Part shown: positions 57,565 through 64,000 of the stretch, piece after piece | How the letters are laid out: each line of letters opens with the position of its first letter | How positions within the stretch are numbered: position 1 is the first letter of the stretch | Source: Echiichthys vipera | Lineage: Eukaryota; Chordata; Actinopteri; Perciformes; Trachinidae | Direction of reading: 5' to 3' | Assembly (NCBI GenBank): GCA_963691815.1 | Contig: OY829646.1 | Span: 23,790,938 to 23,854,937, forward strand | DNA: 64,000 nt | Position numbers and translations under genes: made by a program | Notes under the pieces: model-generated | What the model was told of the DNA's origin: nothing | The model's input: only the letters and a program-made list of their open reading frames with translations | The model's database searches: none

Positions 57565-58077
57565 ATGAAGTATAGCCTCAGAGACTGAATAACATAATTC
57601 AACATAATTATTATATAATGACACACAGGCCACCACGGGCAGGAAGCTAGGCTAACGTTACTTACATGTTTAAGGTGGTAGGTCATGTTCATCGTGGACG
57701 AGTAATAGACCCATATTTTATATATTTTAGATGACTTTCCAGACAAGATTGGCTTTTAATTGTTAACTGTCTGACCGCGATGTACAGTCAAGGGACCTGC
57801 CGTGTTAAAAAAAACACTGACAGTGAGTGAGTGTCACCGGAGCCCTAATTCTTAGTTTTTACGTTACGGTAAACAGGAAGAGAGCAAGTCCTATCTCTAA
57901 TTCATTTTCTAAATAAATTAATTTGTCTTTGAAACCTGTTTGAGTAAACACGTGCGTCACGTAGGATTTTATGCACTACTTTGAATTTTTAAATAGTGAA
58001 GTTATGGTAATGGTAGTTGATGGTAAACTGTGAGTGTATTGCATTCAACACACACATAACTCTCTCTCTCCCCCCCC

Positions 58078-58099
58078 CACACACGTGCACACTCAAACA

Positions 58100-58133
<34 letters not shown>
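58078..58133. repeat. (CA)n microsatellite
   Basis: Interrupted CA run, preceded by CT units and a C-run at about 58060-58078. Confidence 0.93.
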
Positions 58134-58136
<3 letters not shown>

Positions 58137-58316
58137 CCACCCTTGTAAGGTTATCACATAAAATAGGCCTAACCCAGACATAATATCTATTGTTTGCAAA
58201 ATAGAGCAAATTATAATACATTTTTACACAAAATTATAATATTTTTTTATCCGATTAATCGATGGAATAATCTGTAGAATACTTGATTACAAAAAGATTC
58301 CATAGCTGCAGCCCTA

Positions 58317-61300
58317 GATGACACACAGACTCTCAAAGTAAAAACAACTTGAACATACTTTCTGTGGAGCAGGTTATATGAGTTGAATGAATAGATAAAA
58401 CCTGTGTGTAAATTGCATCAGGTTCAGTGTACCGCCATGGGAGATGCAGTATGTGGGTGAATGAGATAAGCCAGCCGTCTTCCTCAATTTGCAGAACCTC
58501 CTGACGATTAATTATGAAACATGCTGATTTGTACGGATTCACATATCATAAAAAGGGCTTTTTAGGTGCTGTTACAGACCTTTTACCTGTCTGCTTGGCG
58601 CACACTAGCACAGGAGTTTGTGAAAGGCACAGTGGGAGTACTCTTTGCTCTTGTGGAGAGCTTTTTAGTTACTGGTGGAAACTGGTGTTTGGTGTGTAGA
58701 GTGCAGTATATGTGGGGCCGTGTGATCTGTTAAAAGTTTTACCACAGCCAGGGTGGCACTCCAGTGCCCAGCTTGTTAAATTGCACAGAACGTGGTGGAT
58801 TTTTTTTCTTTGTGATGGACTGTTGGCGAATCTTAACATTCAATATTAGCTTAGGTCTCGCTGACACCTGTCTGGTCTTTTTTGTCATAATGTCAAAATA
58901 TATGAGCTTTTCACAACTGTATTGCCAAGGAGTAAAGGCTGAAATTACTAAATAATTTATCTAAGGACTTAGAATGTTTTTACTGTATTTTCAGAATACA
59001 ACAGGTACCACTGTGTCCACATCATATCAGCCTTTGGAGGGGCTGAACCATCATCTACTGCCTGCCTGCCTGTCTGCCATTATTTGCAATGCTGATTGAT
59101 AGCTCTTTCTCTAACCCCCTCTTCCCCACACTGCAACTGTGGTTTGCTGCCTCTTTATTTCTGTCCCCTTTTGGTTCCTTTTCCTCTTTTGCTCAGCTTC
59201 TATCGCTTTCTTTGTGTCTCTCTGTAGACTGTGAGCTGATATCATCCTTTGAAAAGGTAATGATCCCACTGTGTTGAGATTATGTATGTGTGCTGCACAG
59301 TGTAATGGCCTGGCATTTTATTGCCTGCCGCATACTAATCCCACAACTGAAGGAATGAGATGACACCTGCAGGGAGCTGTGTGCGAGCTGCAGCCTCACA
59401 TGAAAGAATGGCCATTAAAAATGATCAAAGAAATTACTGCACTCGGCTGCACAACACTGCTCTCACGCCTGGCTAGGTGTACATCCCTCTGCCCCAACAC
59501 GCACATGAACAGGCATGCACACCCATACACATACATGTACACACATGGACTCGTGCTAATTAGTATCTCCTTCTGATGGATATTTTCCAAGCGATCCTCT
59601 GTGGAAATGTCCTGCGCATAGTTGCCTTAGGCTTTCTGCAGATGATGCACCCACGCTTGCAGATAGGAAATGGAGGACATGCGTGAGCTCAAAATGATGT
59701 CTGTTCTCCATACCCCTCCCACAAATTATTCATGGTCATATTACCACAAGTGTTTTCCTACTGAATTTTTATCAGACCTTTTCTTCAGGGGTCTTTGTTA
59801 TATTAGGAAATGATTTAAAAGTTTATTCATTGCATTTCATTTAACATGTTTGCTGTGTTAATGAAAAAAGGAGTTTGCCCTTTAGGAATGCAATCACAGG
59901 AAGAATTTGGAATCTCGCACAGTCTGTTTGAAAATACTTGTCAACAATTAGCACAGCTGTGAACCTTTACTGCAGAATCATGATTGAGTAATTTTCCTCT
60001 TATCAGGCTTTGTGATATCAACTGTTACATTGCAACACTACATTCAGCTTTGCTGAACTGTCTGGGTCGCTGTTCATGTGCCCCCTATCCCTGTTTGTGT
60101 ACGTTCTTTCTCCCGATTGTGCATCTGTCTGGCTTTGACCTCTTCACCAGGTGCAGCACCTTGACTGGATGTCCTTTCTGGGAGGTGACACAGTGTGAGC
60201 CAGACAGCTGTTCTTATCAGTGGGCTCTCGTAGCTGGCTAGCAGATGACATTTTTCTGTATTCAGTACACTGACCTTGATAACAAATTCAAAAAATGGAG
60301 CTGAGACACACTGATAAATGCAATTTATTTCCCATAGAGCCTGAAATAACAACTCTTTTACTTTGTTAAATGTCTGGTCTGAAATGGCATCCACTAGCCT
60401 ACTTAATGTGCTATCAGAATCAACACTTGCAGAAATTATAGTACATGTTTTATTATGACAAAGGGGGTATATGAATTGAGAAATAGCCCCTGGAAACATG
60501 CAAAAAGACCCAAATTCTCATTGTAAGTGTAAATAGTTATTGTAGTTTATGTTATTTCTTTCCTGTATTTAACATAGGTTTCCTAATGCTGTGAATGTGG
60601 TTATCACAGGGATCCATTTTACTAAGAGATTCCTTTTTTCACTTCTCCTCCTGCTTCCCCTTAGCCCCTCCCTTTTTCTGCCTCAGCGGTCCATTTTAGA
60701 ACCATGCGGCTGCATGGTTTGGTGGGTAATTTCACTGCCTTTTCATGTGTCGGAGGGTGAGGAATCCTCCTCCATTAGGTAGTGTCATCTTGTGATGTAT
60801 GATGTATGCACAGAAAGGCAATCTGATGTTTATTCATGACTTTCAAGGCAATGCCTCAGCTAAGCCCTCTGATTTCCTTTTAAGGAACAAAACTACGTGA
60901 GATTGAGACTTCAGTTTAAAGGCACACAGACCATCCTGCAGCACTTCTTCTATGTTTCTCTTCTCCTCTCTCTCACACACATAAACTCTCTCATCTCCCA
61001 CCCACAGCTCTTTTTTTATCTCTTTTAAATTTTCCCTCGGTATTTTTTCTGTCAGATTTAATTTATTTGACCCTTAGAAAAAAGATCACATGCAGTTATT
61101 TCCTTCTGATTTTGCCTGGTCGTCTCCCTATCTTGCCTCTGTGCTTAACTAAGGACTTTGATGAAAAAATGAATTTAGATCGTTTTATAGTAGGCTGGCA
61201 CGTTAATGAGACACCACCACTGTGAGACTAAAAGACCCTCTGGTCACACAAACGCAGACAGACAGACAGGCAGGCAGACTATCCATAAATATATTTTGTA

Positions 61301-62836
61301 TGTAAAACAGCTACTGCCATATTGACTTCTGCCTACAGTACTTATGTCTACCACACATGTTCAGTTTATGTGCGCTATTGGCTATGCAAACAACCAGTTG
61401 TTGGAGGAAATCTGCTGTAATCAGTAGTCATCACAACTGCAAATCAACAGCTTATTTGTAATTTCGACTGTGTGACAGTGTGCTATAAAATAACCATAAT
61501 TCAAAAATCTTTTCCCTATTTGTCTTGTAAATTACTTTTTAATGGTAATAAAGTCACATCTATCCATCATACTAGCACAACTCCATGCAGGCCTTTGATG
61601 GGACTCCACCTATGAGCAAATGGTATCTATTAATATTCTCAATGACCAACGTTCCAACAGCACATGCATCATAATGTAAGAGGGACCTGCTGCTGGAGTA
61701 GCCTTTAACTTGTTCATTTATGATAGCCAGTCATGCAGTATAGGTGTGTTTGTGTTTGCATGTTGTTAGGCTGAATTTACCGTCAAGGCTTAAGACTGTA
61801 GTGCCATCTGTCAAGTGTATTATGGCTGCTGACTGCTTGTTTTTATTCATTTGATGTCTGGATGCCAGGTATCAGGACACCACACGCAGAGATGGAGGGT
61901 GTGCAATATGTAAACCAGGAAAACTCTCGTACTTAAAAATACTTACTAGACTTAGCATGAGCCATGGACTGGTCTCTCTACCATCATCCCATAGCAAAAG
62001 TGCGTTATATTTTGGTGGAATCATTGGGGAGCATAAGTGTGGCAAATGACTGAATTGTGTATTTAATATTTGTAATACTGTGCTTATAACGATATGCTCT
62101 TCCCTTGAGTGGGGCATATCCTAACCTTATATGATAAATAATGCAAATGTAGTAACCTCTGAAAATGCCAGAGAAAATGAGGTAGAAGGGAGGGAGAGGA
62201 CAAGGGAGCGAAGGAGTAGAGAGGCAGCAGCAGCTAGCATAACTAACTGATTGTTGTGCTGTCAAATTGATTTGCATGAAAAAGACCTGCCTAATTGCAA
62301 CACTTAGCTGCAACATACTGATAATACAGAGCAGGATTACAAAAGGACATGGAGGAGCTTTTATTAAGAAGGATTTCCTGGATGTGTGACAGATGCACCA
62401 CCACCTTCTGTTTCTGTGAGGCCTTTCATAGCAGTGTGTCTCTCACCTTGTCCAGCGTGGCATGACGTATCCATCACGGAAATGTAAGTTTTAGTCAAGA
62501 AAAGAATAGTCTGGCTGATGCATCAGATGTCAGGCTTTCCCCTCAGTGCTGCCCAAGGCGATTTTAGATGCATATTTTTAAATGTCTGTTGCGGGGAACA
62601 GTCTCATATAAATCGTCGCCAAGACCAATGCTCATGCTCGTACATGTGCAATCGTGCCATGCTGTAGCCCACCTCTCTCAACCTGGCCACGGCTGGGATG
62701 CGTAACGTGCTTAGGCATGGTACAGTTCCACTCACACTGGGCAAATGGACTAGACTTTAGCCGCGAATCATGCTTGGGCATCTTACGAATGCTAAGTGTA
62801 AGTAGACTAGACACATACTAGTAGATGTAGTTATAT

Positions 62837-62839
<3 letters not shown>
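58317..62839. other. Gene desert segment 6
   Basis: No gene supported. Short GACA/GGCA repeat at about 61255-61278. The string at about 62600-62800 (CATGCTGTAGCCCACCTCTC through CCCAGTGTGAGTGG on the opposite strand) looks like a fragment of a fish dispersed repeat; its 60-codon reverse frame has no domain. Otherwise unremarkable. Confidence 0.65.

Positions 62840-62898
<59 letters not shown>
62840..62898. repeat. (AT)n microsatellite
   Basis: About 59 bases of pure AT alternation, cruciform-prone. Confidence 0.96.
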
Positions 62899-62899
<1 letters not shown>

Positions 62900-63006
62900 T
62901 GTTTATATTTTTACTGTTTTATATTTCTGTTTTTACAAATATATGTTATCTGTATAATACTGTTGTTAAATATGTTTGTATAGCTAGAGTTTGAAACGAA
63001 AACAAT

Positions 63007-63045
63007 GTCCCCCTGGGAATATTAAAGTATTTCTGATTCTGACCC
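63007..63045 (+). mobile_element. LINE-type 3' tail fragment (plus strand)
   Basis: TGTCCCCCTGGGAATATTAAAGTATTTCTGATTCTGA contains a CCCC...GGG hairpin, an ATTAAAG signal and TTCTGATTCTG-type units, like the 3' end of fish non-LTR retrotransposons. It resembles the minus-strand fragment at 4645-4680. The AT-rich sequence before it, including the AT microsatellite, may be part of the same insertion. Family not assigned. Confidence 0.5.
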
Positions 63046-64000
63046 TAAGAAAAGAACAAAAGATGTCAGCTCTGCTATCACATTGCCCTTTTTCGAGACA
63101 GTATCAGAAGCTTACTAGTTTTGAAAAGATAAGGATGTGGTAAAGCACAATGTTTTGGGTGGTGGATTAGCACAGGGCTTCCTGATGCTGCCAAAGGCAG
63201 TACTTCCCTTTATTTCCTTTCTTTAATAATAAATGATGGATGTTTCAAATTACGAAACAGTGCTGGGAAAATCCAATTTAGTTCTTGGCCTTGTAGGAAG
63301 GGTATAAAGAAGAGTTCTGTATCAAAGGCACCTGTTTTGCTTTAATATTTACAGTGGGGCCACTATTGAATGATGTTATGTGCCATGTGATAATGGGTCT
63401 TATGTGGTTTTAACAAATCATTTAGTGTGTGTGTGTGTGTGTGTGTTTTGCATATCTTTCGAACCGTTCTTCTGATCTATCTCACTTCTGCTTTCAACCT
63501 TATGAAAAATCAGTAGCAAAACGTATTTTTTCAAACTCAACAATTCCTTGTCCAAATATGACAACATTTTACACAATTGTCCAATTTTGTAAAATGATGA
63601 AGTGATGACCTCTTATATTCAAAAGGTCAATATTACTAAATACTGAATTGGAGACACTAATCTTGAAACTGTGGTGATTAACTAGATCTTCTGTGCTGCC
63701 GGGTTAAAGTTGTGTGTGTAAAGCATCCACGTTTTGACAAAAATATACCTAATACCTTTCAGTAAGTCTTCACTACATACAGTATATTATGTAAGTCTGG
63801 ACAGTTTGAATGTAAACTGTAACTTGACTGGTTTGCCCCGTTAACAGCACAAGCTTACCTTAAATTGCTCATTTCAACTTGATAAATGCCAGCTGTTGAC
63901 GAGTAGGTATTTTTGAGAATATTATCATACATTGTATTGATATTATCTATTAATTCATCTTACGTGATTAAAAAAATATTTTTTATTTTGGTCACTAAAA
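63046..64000. other. Gene desert segment 7
   Basis: Nothing recognised except a GT repeat at about 63424-63446. Confidence 0.65.

Larger units (their letters stand above)
57458..58316. mobile_element. hAT-like termini, possibly two nested or adjacent elements
   Basis: TAGGGCTGC at 57458-57466 and its exact complement GCAGCCCTA at 58308-58316 form a 9-bp inverted pair of the type found at the ends of many fish hAT elements. Beyond nine bases the two ends differ: GGTCGACCA repeats on the left, ATTAATCGATGG on the right. No 8-bp duplication is visible. They may be ends of two different elements. Inside are a C18 run (57547-57564) and a CA repeat (about 58078-58133). Confidence 0.5.

Noticed and set aside
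62632..62814. 60-codon reverse frame near 62.7 kb
   Set aside because: The DNA resembles a dispersed fish repeat, and the frame has no domain.

Overview
This is vertebrate nuclear DNA, most likely from a ray-finned (percomorph-like) teleost. It has GT-AG introns, a very large last-but-one coding exon, long microsatellites and several DNA-transposon families typical of fish. A complete hAT insertion starting CAGTGGTGG, with an intact 8-bp target duplication, is the clearest example. There are no bacterial-style operons, no CRISPR array and no recognisable RNA gene.

Only one protein-coding gene is supported: the 3' part of zfhx3 (ATBF1), on the + strand. Five coding exons lie at 3412-3548, 4105-4305, 8304-8427, 8880-14474 and 15453-17194. 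Their phases join without a break into 2,598 complete codons plus one split codon at the upstream edge, ending in TAA at 17192-17194. The encoded part carries 14 zinc-finger-like modules, four homeodomains, two long polyglutamine tracts, a polyproline tract and three SUMO-consensus sites. The gene's N-terminal exons lie upstream of the window. Paralogue choice (zfhx3 rather than zfhx4) rests on remembered sequence of the fourth homeodomain region, the finger after the third homeodomain and the last exon.

Layout: 1-3411 is the 3' part of an upstream intron; 3412-17194 holds the coding exons with introns of 556, 3,998, 452 and 978 bp; 17195 to about 22215 is a probable 5-kb 3' UTR with candidate poly(A) signals, a long TG repeat and a G15 run; about 22.2-64 kb is a gene desert downstream of zfhx3. 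The desert holds transposon remnants, microsatellites, a diverged tandem duplication, a perfect 22-bp-arm hairpin and AT-rich homeobox-site-rich blocks that could be regulatory. No gene is supported there.

The most interesting observations are: a C-run and a G-run flanking the 201-bp zinc-finger exon that could pair in the transcript and loop it out; the fish counterpart of the glycine stretch whose GGC expansion causes human SCA4, here short and interrupted; a 22-unit uninterrupted CAA tract; a decayed BED zinc finger of a hAT transposase inside a CpG-rich block; an ancient tandem duplication; and a G-quadruplex motif abutting a CG/CA (Z-DNA-type) tract. I did not find a wholly new biological system.
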